Positions 34,213 through 42,514 of a stretch of 64,000 nt of DNA are shown here, piece by piece. Under the pieces are notes generated by a model. That model worked only from the letters and a program-made list of their open reading frames with translations, was not told the origin of the DNA and searched no databases. The stretch is taken from assembly GCF_001544975.2 (NCBI RefSeq), contig NZ_FCOG02000003.1, forward strand, positions 165,521 through 229,520, given 5' to 3'. The position numbers and the translations under genes were made by a program. Position 1 is the stretch's first letter. Each line of letters begins with the position of its first letter. The DNA comes from Caballeronia arationis. GTDB lineage: Bacteria; Pseudomonadota; Gammaproteobacteria; Burkholderiales; Burkholderiaceae.

Positions 34213-35622
34213 TCAGGCAGAAGCCTTCGCCAGCTTTTCCTCCGCCATCGTCTGGGCGCGCAGGCGCTCATAGTCGAGGTTGTCGATCGGCACCGCGTCC
34301 GGCTCGCCGAGATCGTTCAGGTGAATCCGATACGTCTCACGAGCGCTGTAAGCCGCCAGTGCTGCAATGACCGTCACCGCCAGCGTGATCGAGCCGACCG
34401 TCAGCGGGATGTTGTTCGATCCCGGCGGCGCGACCAGTGCGAACAGCGCAGGCAGGAGAGCCGTGATCAGCGTACCGACGTTCTGCGCAATCGCCATCGC
34501 CGAGACGCGTGAGCGGGTCGGGAACAGTTCCGGGTAGAAGCTCGGGAAGATCGCGTTATAACCCTGGTACACCACGCCCCACATGAGAAGCGACATCACG
34601 ATCGCAAGCGGCACGTTGTGGATGCTGATCGCATACAGGTAGCCGAACGAGAGCAGGCCCGAGCCGATTGCGCCGACCATCACCGGCAGGCGTCGGCCGA
34701 TCCGGTCAGACAAATCGCCGACATACGGAATCACCAGCACCGCGAGGATGTTGCCTGCGACCGGAATCCACAGGTACACGCTCTTGTGGAAGCCGATGCC
34801 GTACGAAGCCTGCACCGCGTAGGCCGCACCGAAGATCGTCGCGACGACCGGAATCACGTTCATCAGCGCCATGCAGACGACGCGGAACATGTCCTTGGAG
34901 CTGTACTTGAACGCTTCCTTGATCGGCGACTTCGGCACTTGCGTTTCGCCCGCTTCCTTCGCGAAAGCAGGTGTTTCCTTCACTTCGCGACGGATGATGT
35001 AACCCGCGAACAGCACACCAGCGGACATCAGGAACGGAATGCGCCATCCCCACGAATTGAACGAGTCTTCCGGCATGAAGTACGCAAGCGGCAGGAACAC
35101 AGCGGCAGCCAGGATTTGTCCGGCCTGCACGCCTTGCAGCGTGAAGCTCGCATAGTAGCCGCGGCGTCCGAACGGAGCGTGTTCGAGAATCATCGAACTG
35201 GCGCCGGAGATCTCACCCGCAACGGCGAAACCCTGGACCAGGCGCAGCACCACGAGCAGCGCCGGAGCGGCCATGCCGATCTGGTGATAGGTCGGCAGGA
35301 GGCCGACTGCCATCGTCGATGCACCCATCAGGAACATGCAGATCAGGAGCACGGTTTTACGGCCGTGCGTATCGCCCCAGTGACCGAGGACGAACGCGCC
35401 GATCGGACGCGCCACGTAACCGACGCCATAAGTCGCAAGCGACGCGACGATCGCGGTCTTCGGATCGCCCGAGGGGAAGAACAGTTGCGGGAAGATCAGC
35501 GCGGCAGCCTGCGCGTAAATAAAGAAGTCGTAGTACTCCAGCGCCGAGCCGATCCAGCCGCTCGCGGTGGCCTTCTTTGCCTGATGCTCGCCCTGCGGCT
35601 CGTGGTCCATGGAACTAGCCAT
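34213..35622 (-). CDS. MHS-family metabolite:proton symporter (ShiA-like)
   Basis: 469 residues, twelve transmembrane segments. MHS signatures: SALEYYDFFIYAQAAAL in helix 1, GHWGDTHGRKTVLL between helices 2 and 3, and RLVQGFAVAGEISGASSMI in helix 4-5. The family imports shikimate, dicarboxylates, proline/betaine and aromatic acids. Two PcaR-like operator boxes 21 bp apart lie about 210 bp upstream, and an SDH-like dehydrogenase gene precedes it on the same strand. Uptake of an alicyclic or aromatic acid is therefore the best guess. Confidence 0.88.
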   Translation of the reverse strand: MASSMDHEPQGEHQAKKATASGWIGSALEYYDFFIYAQAAALIFPQLFFPSGDPKTAIVASLATYGVGYVARPIGAFVLGHWGDTHGRKTVLLICMFLMGASTMAVGLLPTYHQIGMAAPALLVVLRLVQGFAVAGEISGASSMILEHAPFGRRGYYASFTLQGVQAGQILAAAVFLPLAYFMPEDSFNSWGWRIPFLMSAGVLFAGYIIRREVKETPAFAKEAGETQVPKSPIKEAFKYSSKDMFRVVCMALMNVIPVVATIFGAAYAVQASYGIGFHKSVYLWIPVAGNILAVLVIPYVGDLSDRIGRRLPVMVGAIGSGLLSFGYLYAISIHNVPLAIVMSLLMWGVVYQGYNAIFPSFYPELFPTRSRVSAMAIAQNVGTLITALLPALFALVAPPGSNNIPLTVGSITLAVTVIAALAAYSARETYRIHLNDLGEPDAVPIDNLDYERLRAQTMAEEKLAKASA

Positions 35623-35831
35623 GTTTGTCTCCAGTATGGATGAATCGATTGAATCTTCAGTGAGTCTTCGCTCGCGTCTTCGCGGGGGCGCTTGTTGCGA
35701 ACGACAGGCCGGATGGATCGCTGTCTTTCCCTCATCCGGCGACGCTTCCAGCGGTTCATGCGCGGGTCGCGTCGGGGTGAGTGGAGAATATGAGACGGCG
35801 ACCTCGCAGGCAATGGCTTACGCAAGATTTT

Positions 35832-35867
35832 GTGCGATTATCGAACGCATATGTCCGATTAACGAAC
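35832..35867. promoter_or_regulatory. Tandem PcaR-like operator boxes upstream of the MHS transporter
   Basis: Read on the minus strand, 35846-35832 is GTTCGATAATCGCAC, an exact match to the 15-bp site known for Pseudomonas PcaR. 35867-35853 is GTTCGTTAATCGGAC, 13 of 15. The two starts are 21 bp apart, two helical turns. A second such pair lies at 36882-36917. The local PcaR-type regulator at 36937 is the likely binder. Confidence 0.6.
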
Positions 35868-35914
35868 GTTTCAGGGGTTAGCACTAACCATTTGGTTAAA
35901 ATTTTCGGAGCCGT

Positions 35915-36802
35915 TCAGCCGACGTTTGCCGATGTGCCGGATCGACGAAGCTCTTCCGGCACGAGCAGTTCCCGCAGATACGAATCGTCGGCGCGCACTG
36001 ATTCGGCGAGCTCCGGATAGCCGAAGAAGTCGAGATAGAGCGGCGTCTGCAGGATCAGCATGTCGAAGCCCGGCTCGGCGGTGAGGCCGCGCGAGCGCGC
36101 CGCGCGCAGGAGCGGCGTCGGCTGGTTCTTCATCAGGATGTCGCAGACGGCCGCGGCAGCGCCGATCCGGCCGACGTCGACGGGCAGCGGATCGGTGGCC
36201 TTGAGGCCGAGCGGAGACGCGTTGACGACGACGTCGTAGCCCGCCGGATCGTTCGAAGACACATCGGCAGCGGCGATGCCGAAGTCGCGTTGCAGGAGCG
36301 CCGCCAGTTGCCGGGCTTTCGCGCGGTCCGGATCGAAGAGCGCGATCTCGCCGACGCCGGCCGCCGCCAGCGCCGTCGTCACCGCCGACGCCGCGCCGCC
36401 CGCGCCCAGCACGAGCACGCGCCGCCCCGCGTGGGCGATGCCGGCGCGCGCGAGCGAGCGCATGAAGCCGAGACCGTCGAACAGTTCGCCTTCGAGTTCG
36501 CCCGCCGCGTTGAGGCGCACGGCGTTGACCGCGTTCGCGGCGAGCGCGGCCGGCGACGCGCGATCGACGATGCTCGTGGCCGCCGCCTTGTGCGGAATGG
36601 AAAGCGACACACCGCCGACCGTCGGCGAGTCCAGCAACGCGCGCAGCGTCGCTTCGAGCCGCGCGGCGGGCACGCGCAACGGCACCATCGCGGCATCGAT
36701 GCCGTGACGCGCGAAAATCGAGTTGAAGACTTCTGGCGCGCGCACCTGATCGACGGGATCGGCGATGCAGAAGAAGAGTCGGGTCGTGCCGGTGATGGGC
36801 AT
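35915..36802 (-). CDS. Shikimate dehydrogenase family protein, non-AroE type (2)
   Basis: 295 residues from ATG 36802. AroE fold with catalytic Lys in LSIPHKAAA and Asp in LFDGLGFM; nucleotide-binding VLGAGGAASAV. The substrate-carboxylate motif reads DPVDQVRAP: both serines of the AroE HSKSP motif are replaced, more radically than in the paralogue at 31325. The C-terminus (GFDMLILQTPLYLDFFG) resembles that of catabolic members. It is divergent from a PcaR-type IclR gene with tandem boxes between them, and codirectional with the MHS transporter. Substrate unknown; a cyclic polyol acid is inferred. Confidence 0.85.
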   Translation of the reverse strand: MPITGTTRLFFCIADPVDQVRAPEVFNSIFARHGIDAAMVPLRVPAARLEATLRALLDSPTVGGVSLSIPHKAAATSIVDRASPAALAANAVNAVRLNAAGELEGELFDGLGFMRSLARAGIAHAGRRVLVLGAGGAASAVTTALAAAGVGEIALFDPDRAKARQLAALLQRDFGIAAADVSSNDPAGYDVVVNASPLGLKATDPLPVDVGRIGAAAAVCDILMKNQPTPLLRAARSRGLTAEPGFDMLILQTPLYLDFFGYPELAESVRADDSYLRELLVPEELRRSGTSANVG

Positions 36803-36881
36803 GATGTCGGGTCCTGGCTGTCGGAATGGGCGAAGCATAGGAGCGACGACCGTGACGCGACAGAGCAAAGCGGGCGCGAAC

Positions 36882-36917
36882 GCGCGATAATCGCGCATAT
36901 CGGTTCACTGATCGCAC
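36882..36917. promoter_or_regulatory. Tandem PcaR-like boxes in the SDH-like / IclR divergent promoter
   Basis: GCGCGATAATCGCGC (36882-36896) and GTTCACTGATCGCAC (36903-36917) each match GTTCGATAATCGCAC at 12 of 15 positions, and their starts are again 21 bp apart. The region lies between the starts at 36802 and 36937. Both gene-proximal pairs in this window share spacing, which makes chance unlikely. Confidence 0.5.
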
Positions 36918-36936
36918 GGAACGAGGGTTATTGCTC

Positions 36937-37707
36937 ATGACGAAGACATCGCTCGACAAGCGCGACTGGATCGCCGGACTGGAAAAGGGCCTGGCGATCC
37001 TGGAAGCATTCGACGACCAGCACGCCCGCATGACGCCGACGCAAGCCGCGATGCGCACGGGCCTCACGCGCACCGCCGCGCGGCGCTATCTGCTGACGCT
37101 GGAGCATCTCGGCTACGTGCAGACCGACGGCAAACTGTTCGGGCTGACGCCGCGCGTGCTGCGGGTCGGCTGGTCGTATTTCGATTCCGCGCGGCTGCCG
37201 CGCACCGTGCAGCCGTACCTGCAGCAACTGAGCGCGACGCTCGGCGAGTCGGTTTATGTGAGCGTGCTCGACGAATGGGAACTGGTGTTCATCGCGCGTA
37301 ACGGCACCTCGCGCGTGATGACGACGGGCTTCGTGCTCGGCGCGCGCGTGCCGGCGCCGCTGACCTCGCCGGGCGTCGTGCTGCTCGCCCACAAGCCCGA
37401 CGAAGACGCGGTCCGCCAATGGCTCGACGATACCGAGTTGAAGCCCTTCACGCCCCAGACGCTGACCAACAAGACGAAACTCCACGAAAAGATCCGTCAG
37501 GCGCGCGCGGACGGCTTCGCCGTGATCGAAGAACAGTTGCAACTGGGCGTGAGGGGTATCGCGGTGCCGATGAAGGACCGCCACGGCGAGGTCGTCGCGG
37601 CGCTCAGCACCAACATGCTGATCGGCAAGGAGACGAAGGAGGCGGCGCTCGCCCGCGTGCTGCATCCGCTGCAGGAGACCGCGCTCGCGATGCTCAATGT
37701 GATCTGA
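36937..37707 (+). CDS. IclR-family regulator, PcaR/PcaU/PobR subgroup
   Basis: 256 residues from ATG 36937 (a TTG at 36931 is possible). The N-terminus RDWIAGLEKGLAILEAFDD and HTH region GLTRTAARRYLLTLEHLGYV are typical of the PcaR/PobR branch of IclR regulators, which respond to beta-ketoadipate or hydroxybenzoates. Effector domain: VYVSVLDEWELVFIAR, LTSPGVVLLA, GIAVPMKDRHGEVVAALS. Divergent from an SDH-like dehydrogenase. PcaR-type boxes occur in its own promoter and before the MHS transporter, so it likely controls both. Full-length and intact. Confidence 0.9.
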   Translation: MTKTSLDKRDWIAGLEKGLAILEAFDDQHARMTPTQAAMRTGLTRTAARRYLLTLEHLGYVQTDGKLFGLTPRVLRVGWSYFDSARLPRTVQPYLQQLSATLGESVYVSVLDEWELVFIARNGTSRVMTTGFVLGARVPAPLTSPGVVLLAHKPDEDAVRQWLDDTELKPFTPQTLTNKTKLHEKIRQARADGFAVIEEQLQLGVRGIAVPMKDRHGEVVAALSTNMLIGKETKEAALARVLHPLQETALAMLNVI

Positions 37708-37720
37708 ATGATCTGAGCGG

Positions 37721-38164
37721 CTAGCGGTCCACGATCGTGCTGAGGTTCGAGCGCACGCGCGCAAGCAGCGCGATCAGCTGCTCGCTCTCCGCCGCGCTGA
37801 AGCCGGAAAGCGCTTCGGCTGCGATTTCATCGCCGACGCGCCGCGCCGCGTTCAGCGCCTTCTGCGCCTTCGCCGTCATGCGGACCTGCCGCTCGCGGCG
37901 GTCGTCGGGATTCGGCATGCGTTCGATCCAGCCGCCCTCTTCCATGCGGTCGAGCAGCCGCCCGGCCGAGATCGGCGCGACTTCGAGCAGGTCCGCGAGC
38001 CGCGCCTGATTCACCTCGCCGTAATGCGAGAGATACGCGAGCGCGCGGCATTGCGCGCGCGTCAGATCGAGCGACGACTTTGCGAGATCGTCGAACCGCT
38101 TGCCGACCAGCCGGCCGACATCGGACACGAGAAAGCCGAAGCGTTTGTCGAGTTGGGTTTGCAT
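37721..38164 (-). CDS. MarR-family transcriptional regulator
   Basis: 147 residues. Winged helix visible in LTRAQCRALAYLSHYGEVNQARLADLLEVAPISAGRLLDRMEEGGWIERMPNPDDRRERQV, where the DDRRER wing is diagnostic of MarR. Flanking helices form the dimer. Divergent from a DHA2 multidrug exporter 87 bp away, the classical arrangement of a repressor released by a toxic compound. A perfect 14-bp palindrome lies between them. Confidence 0.92.
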   Translation of the reverse strand: MQTQLDKRFGFLVSDVGRLVGKRFDDLAKSSLDLTRAQCRALAYLSHYGEVNQARLADLLEVAPISAGRLLDRMEEGGWIERMPNPDDRRERQVRMTAKAQKALNAARRVGDEIAAEALSGFSAAESEQLIALLARVRSNLSTIVDR

Positions 38165-38214
38165 CGCGTGATTATAGGGAAGCGGACGCGTCCGGCGCGT
38201 AAAGCCCGCTTATA

Positions 38215-38228
38215 ATAAGCATGCTTAT
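38215..38228. promoter_or_regulatory. MarR-type palindrome ATAAGCATGCTTAT
   Basis: A perfect 14-bp palindrome 24 bp upstream of the DHA2 exporter start and 51 bp from the marR-like start. It is the right size for a MarR dimer and could repress both genes. Confidence 0.6.
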
Positions 38229-38251
38229 CATCTTCCGGCGATCCCTTTCAA

Positions 38252-39790
38252 ATGTCTTCCGAAGCCGCTCCGGCGAGCGCAGCCGCGCCGATCAACCGGC
38301 CCATGCTCACGATCTCGATCATGCTCGCGACGCTGATCCAGACGCTCGACAGCACCATCGCCAACGTGGCGCTGCCGCACATGCAGGGCAGCCTGTCGGC
38401 GTCACAGGACGAGATCACGTGGGTGCTGACGTCGTACATCGTCGCGGCCGCAATCGCCACGCCGCTCACCGGCTGGCTCTCCGACCGCCTGAGCGTCAAG
38501 CGCCTGCTCGCATTTTCGATTGCGGGCTTCACGATTGCGTCGGCGTTCTGCGGCCTTTCGGAGACGCTCGGGCAGATCGTCGGCTCGCGGCTCTTGCAGG
38601 GCATCTTCGGCGCGTCGCTCGTGCCGCTCTCGCAGTCGATCCTGCTCGACATCAATCCGCGCGAGAAGCAGGGCCAGGCGATGGCCGTGTGGGGCATGGG
38701 CGTGATGGTCGGCCCGATCCTCGGCCCGACGCTCGGCGGCTGGCTCACCGACAGCTACAACTGGCGCTGGGTGTTCTTCATCAACGTGCCGATCGGCGCG
38801 TTCGCGCTCTTCGGCGTGTTGACGTTCCTGCCCGCGAGAGAACCCAAGCACGGCGTGAAGTTCGATGCCTTTGGCTTTGCCACCCTGAGTCTCGCGATCG
38901 GCGCGTTCCAGGCGATGCTCGATCGAGGCGAGCAGCTCGACTGGTTCGGCTCGCTCGAAATCCGCATCGAGGCTATTCTCGCGGCGATCAGCTTCGCGTT
39001 CTTCATCGCGCACACGGCGACGGCGGGCAGGAAGTCGTTCTTCCGCTACGAGTTGCTGAAGGACCGCAATTTCGCAACCGGCGTGTCGTTCATCTTCGTG
39101 ATCGGCGCGGTGATGTACGCAACGCGTGCACTCCTGCCGCCGATGCTGCAGAACCTGATGAACTACCCCGTCGCGACGACCGGGCTCGTCACCGCGCCGA
39201 GCGGCGCGGGCACGATGATCGCGATGATGTTCGCGGGACGGCTGCTCAAGCGTTTCGATGCGCGGCTGATGCTGCTCGCGGGCTTTCTGATCTCGGCGTT
39301 CGCGCTGTGGCAGATGATGCATTACACGATCGTCCTCTCGGCATCGGATATCGTGTGGCCCGGCGTGATCCAGGGCTTCGGACTCGGGCTCGTGTTCGTG
39401 CCGCTTTCCGCGCTGTCGTTCTCGACGCTCACACCCGAGCTACGCGCCGACGGCACCGCTATCTACAGCCTGATGCGCAATATCGGCAGCAGTATCGGCA
39501 TTTCGATCGTGCAGACGCTGATGACGCGCAACACGCAGGTGGCACACGCGGACCTTGCCGCGAACGTGACCGCGTTCAATCCGGCGCTGCAGCCAATGCT
39601 CGCGAGTGGATCGACCTACGACATGGCGGTGCTCAACCAGTCGATCACGCAGCAGGCCGCGATGATCGCGTATCTGAACGACTTCAAGCTGATGTTCGTC
39701 GCGACGCTGCTCGTAGTGCCGCTCGTCTTGCTGATCCGGCCGGCGAAAAAGGTACCGGACGAATCGCTTGCGCATGCGGCGATGGATTGA
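38252..39790 (+). CDS. DHA2-family (EmrB/QacA) multidrug efflux MFS transporter
   Basis: 512 residues, fourteen hydrophobic segments. Motif C region LDSTIANVALPHMQGSLSAS near residue 30, ATPLTGWLSDRLSVKRLL (motif A), GMGVMVGPILGPTLGGWLTD (motif C, antiporter) and LRADGTAIYSLMRNIGSSIG in the second half. Proton-driven export of drugs or toxic aromatics. No EmrA-type membrane fusion protein is adjacent, so an outer partner must come from elsewhere or it works alone. Repressed, by inference, by the divergent MarR protein. Confidence 0.92.
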   Translation: MSSEAAPASAAAPINRPMLTISIMLATLIQTLDSTIANVALPHMQGSLSASQDEITWVLTSYIVAAAIATPLTGWLSDRLSVKRLLAFSIAGFTIASAFCGLSETLGQIVGSRLLQGIFGASLVPLSQSILLDINPREKQGQAMAVWGMGVMVGPILGPTLGGWLTDSYNWRWVFFINVPIGAFALFGVLTFLPAREPKHGVKFDAFGFATLSLAIGAFQAMLDRGEQLDWFGSLEIRIEAILAAISFAFFIAHTATAGRKSFFRYELLKDRNFATGVSFIFVIGAVMYATRALLPPMLQNLMNYPVATTGLVTAPSGAGTMIAMMFAGRLLKRFDARLMLLAGFLISAFALWQMMHYTIVLSASDIVWPGVIQGFGLGLVFVPLSALSFSTLTPELRADGTAIYSLMRNIGSSIGISIVQTLMTRNTQVAHADLAANVTAFNPALQPMLASGSTYDMAVLNQSITQQAAMIAYLNDFKLMFVATLLVVPLVLLIRPAKKVPDESLAHAAMD

Positions 39791-39794
39791 AGTT

Positions 39795-40013
39795 TCAGGG
39801 CACCGGCAAATCACCCCGCCTCGGCGCGCCGTTGCCGGCGATGCGTGCGACGAGCATGCCTGCTGTCGCGAAGCGCGTCGAGTGGCGCGCATAGAGCAAG
39901 CCGTCCATGCGCGCAATAAGCGGGACGAGCCGATCTTCGATTGGATCGAGCACTCCTGCGATCGTGTCGCCGGCACTCACTCGCTCGCCGACCTGCCGCG
40001 CATGCACTTGCTG
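39795..40013 (-). pseudogene. Remnant of an AstE/aspartoacylase-like gene (C-terminal fragment)
   Basis: About 72 codons after an in-frame TAA (minus strand, 40016-40014) read VHARQVGERVSAGDTIAGVL, then DGLLYARHSTRFATAGMLVARIAG and a stop at 39795. This is the C-terminal beta domain of succinylglutamate desuccinylase/aspartoacylase-type M14 proteins. The zinc-binding N-terminal two-thirds are absent: upstream DNA to 40142 shows no matching frame. It fills most of the 352-bp gap between the exporter and the calcium antiporter. A decayed gene is the simplest reading. Confidence 0.5.
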
Positions 40014-40142
40014 TTAAAGCGTACTGCAGATGCAGCCGATGCCATCGCGAAACGCGCACGGCGGCCCGCTTCGCGAAAAAGCCCTGAACGGTAGCTTAAA
40101 AGACGACCGCGGGAGCCGCGGGGAGGTCGAAACTCATCCGGC

Positions 40143-41231
40143 CTACGGCACCACCGACAAGAACAGGAACGTCGCAAAGATGACGAGATGCACGACGCCC
40201 TGGAGCACCGTCGAGCGCCCGGTGCCGAGCGTAATGACGCTGACGAGCAGCGTCAGGCCGAGCATCACGATTTCTTTGGAATCGAGCCCGAGCGAGATAG
40301 GCTGCCCGATCGCGATGGAAACGACGGCCACGGCCGGAATCGTCAAGCCGATGCTGGCAAGCGCCGACCCCAGCGCGAGATTGAGGGAAGTCTGCAACCG
40401 GTTGAGCCGCGCGGCGCGCAAGGCTGCAAGGCCTTCGGGCAGCAGCACGAGCGCCGCAATGACCACACCGACCACGGCCTCCGGCGCACCGGCCTTCGCC
40501 ACGCCCGCCTCGACCGCCGGAGACAGCAGCTTCGCGAGCCCTACCACCGACACCAGCGAAAGCAGGAGCCACGCGAGCGCCGCCCAGGCCTGACCGGCGG
40601 AAGGCGGCGGCGCATGCACTTCGTCGTCGACGGCATCCGGATCGCGGATGGGCACGGGCGGCAGGAAGTAGTCGCGATGCCGCACCGTCTGCACGAACAC
40701 GAACACGATATAGAGCACGAGCGAAACCACGCCGACGAACACCAGTTGCGAGATCGACAACACCGGCCCGCTCACCGTGCTCGTGAAATTCGGCAGCACG
40801 AGCGTGAGGACCGAGAGCGCGCAGAGAATCGCGAGCGACGCGCTCGCGCCCTGCAACTGAAAGTCCTGCACGTGATGCCGCATGCCGCCGACGAGAAGAC
40901 ACAGCCCCACGATCCCGTTGCTCACGATCATGATCGCGGCGAATACGGTGTCGCGCGGCAAGGCGGCTTTCTCGGGCCCGCCCGTGAGCATCACCGAGAC
41001 GATCAGCGCCACTTCGATGACCGTCACTGCCACCGCGAGCACCAGCGTGCCGAACGGCTCGCCCACCCGATGCGCGATCACTTCCGCGTGATGCACCGCC
41101 GCGAACACCGCGAACGCGAGCGCGACGCCGGCGAGCACGAGCAGGATGCCGTTCGTCAGCACGACCGCGAGGCCGAGCACGGCGAGCGCGACGATGGGTG
41201 AGATGACGGTCCAGTCGAGTTTAAATTTCAT
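40143..41231 (-). CDS. chaA: Calcium:proton antiporter, ChaA type
   Basis: 362 residues from ATG 41231 with GGAGCGCCG in front. Eleven or so hydrophobic segments in two halves. The two cation-binding alpha repeats are visible: GEPFGTLVLAVAVTVIEVALI in the first half and GVVIAALVLLPEGLAALRAAR in the second. A short acidic cytoplasmic loop (RDPDAVDDEVHAPP) separates them. Exports Ca2+ (also Na+/K+) in exchange for protons. Monocistronic. Confidence 0.9.
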   Translation of the reverse strand: MKFKLDWTVISPIVALAVLGLAVVLTNGILLVLAGVALAFAVFAAVHHAEVIAHRVGEPFGTLVLAVAVTVIEVALIVSVMLTGGPEKAALPRDTVFAAIMIVSNGIVGLCLLVGGMRHHVQDFQLQGASASLAILCALSVLTLVLPNFTSTVSGPVLSISQLVFVGVVSLVLYIVFVFVQTVRHRDYFLPPVPIRDPDAVDDEVHAPPPSAGQAWAALAWLLLSLVSVVGLAKLLSPAVEAGVAKAGAPEAVVGVVIAALVLLPEGLAALRAARLNRLQTSLNLALGSALASIGLTIPAVAVVSIAIGQPISLGLDSKEIVMLGLTLLVSVITLGTGRSTVLQGVVHLVIFATFLFLSVVP

Positions 41232-41484
41232 CGGCGCTCCGGGCGGGCAATCGTTCTTGTTGGCGCGCGGCGCGCGCGGACACCGGGGCATCATAACGAA
41301 AAATGGTGCGCAAGCCGCGCCGCGCAGTCCACAACGGCACGATACGGAACGCGTGTGACAGCACGCAGGCGCAGATCCGGGGCACTTTTTGCCCTATCAT
41401 CGATCAATCGATACAGGTATGACGAAACCGACGCCTGTCTCGCAGCGCCATACGCGTCATTCAAACCAAGGAATCCGAACACGC

Positions 41485-42468
41485 ATGCTCATCCCGCCGA
41501 AACCCGCCAACGAGAGCGCGCGCATCGAGACGCTGCGCTCGCTCAAGATTCTCGACACCGCGCCAGAAGAACGCTTCGACCGCCTCACGCGTCTCGCAAA
41601 GCGCCTGTTCGGCGTGCCGATCGCGCTCGTCAGCCTCGTCGATGAAAATCGCCAGTGGTTCAAGTCGTGCGTCGGGCTGGAAGCGACCGAAACGCCGCGC
41701 GACGTGTCGTTCTGCGCGCATGCCATCGCGCAGGACGACATCCTGCTGATCCCCGACGCGCGCGCCGACGAGCGTTTTCACGACAATCCGCTCGTCGTCG
41801 ACGAGCCGGGCATCCGCTTCTACGCGGGCTGTCCGCTCACCGTGCCGAATGGCTCGAAGCTCGGTACGCTGTGTCTGATCGACGTGCGTCCGCGTGAACT
41901 CGACGATGAGGATCGCGCGCTCCTGCGCGATCTGGCCTGCATGGCCGAGCAGGAACTCGCCGCCGTGCAGCTCGCGACGATGGATGAACTGACGCTACTG
42001 TCTAACCGGCGCGGCTTCGAAGCGCTCGCGCAACACGCGCTGAACGTGTGCCGGCGGCTGGAGCGGCAGGCGTCGCTGCTCTTTTTCGACCTGAACGACT
42101 TCAAGCAGATCAACGACACCTACGGTCACGCGGAAGGCGACCGCGCGCTTGCGACGTTCGCCGAGGTCCTGCGCAGCGAACTGCGCGACAGCGATGTGAT
42201 CGGGCGGCTGGGCGGCGACGAATTCGTCGCGCTGCTCACGGATGCGCAGGGCACGCATACAGAGGATGTCGTCGCGCGGCTGCACCGGGCGCTGACGGCG
42301 CGCAACAGAGCGGCCGAGCGCGGCTACGACATCCGCTTCAGCGTCGGCCACACGGACTTCGATCCCGCGCGACACGCGTCGATTGCCGACCTGCTCGCGT
42401 CGAGCGACAGCAGGATGTACGCGCACAAGCAGTCCCTGAAGTCCGCCGCGCGCGGCGCGCGCCACTGA
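41485..42468 (+). CDS. GAF-domain diguanylate cyclase
   Basis: 327 residues from ATG 41485; starts at 41419 or 41389 would add a non-conserved leader. N-terminal GAF sensor (~20-155): ALVSLVDENRQWFKSCVG, FCAHAI, FYAGCPLTVPNGSKLGTLCLID. C-terminal GGDEF domain (~165-320) with intact active site RLGGDEFVAL, substrate loop LFFDLNDFKQINDTYGHAEGD and SVGHTDF. No transmembrane segment: cytoplasmic c-di-GMP synthase. The RxxD inhibitory site five residues before GGDEF is SDVIGRL, so product inhibition via an I-site is not evident. Confidence 0.9.
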   Translation: MLIPPKPANESARIETLRSLKILDTAPEERFDRLTRLAKRLFGVPIALVSLVDENRQWFKSCVGLEATETPRDVSFCAHAIAQDDILLIPDARADERFHDNPLVVDEPGIRFYAGCPLTVPNGSKLGTLCLIDVRPRELDDEDRALLRDLACMAEQELAAVQLATMDELTLLSNRRGFEALAQHALNVCRRLERQASLLFFDLNDFKQINDTYGHAEGDRALATFAEVLRSELRDSDVIGRLGGDEFVALLTDAQGTHTEDVVARLHRALTARNRAAERGYDIRFSVGHTDFDPARHASIADLLASSDSRMYAHKQSLKSAARGARH

Positions 42469-42514
42469 CAATGCGCCGGGTTTCGAAACCCGGCGTGTCC
42501 AAGGCCTTGACCGC

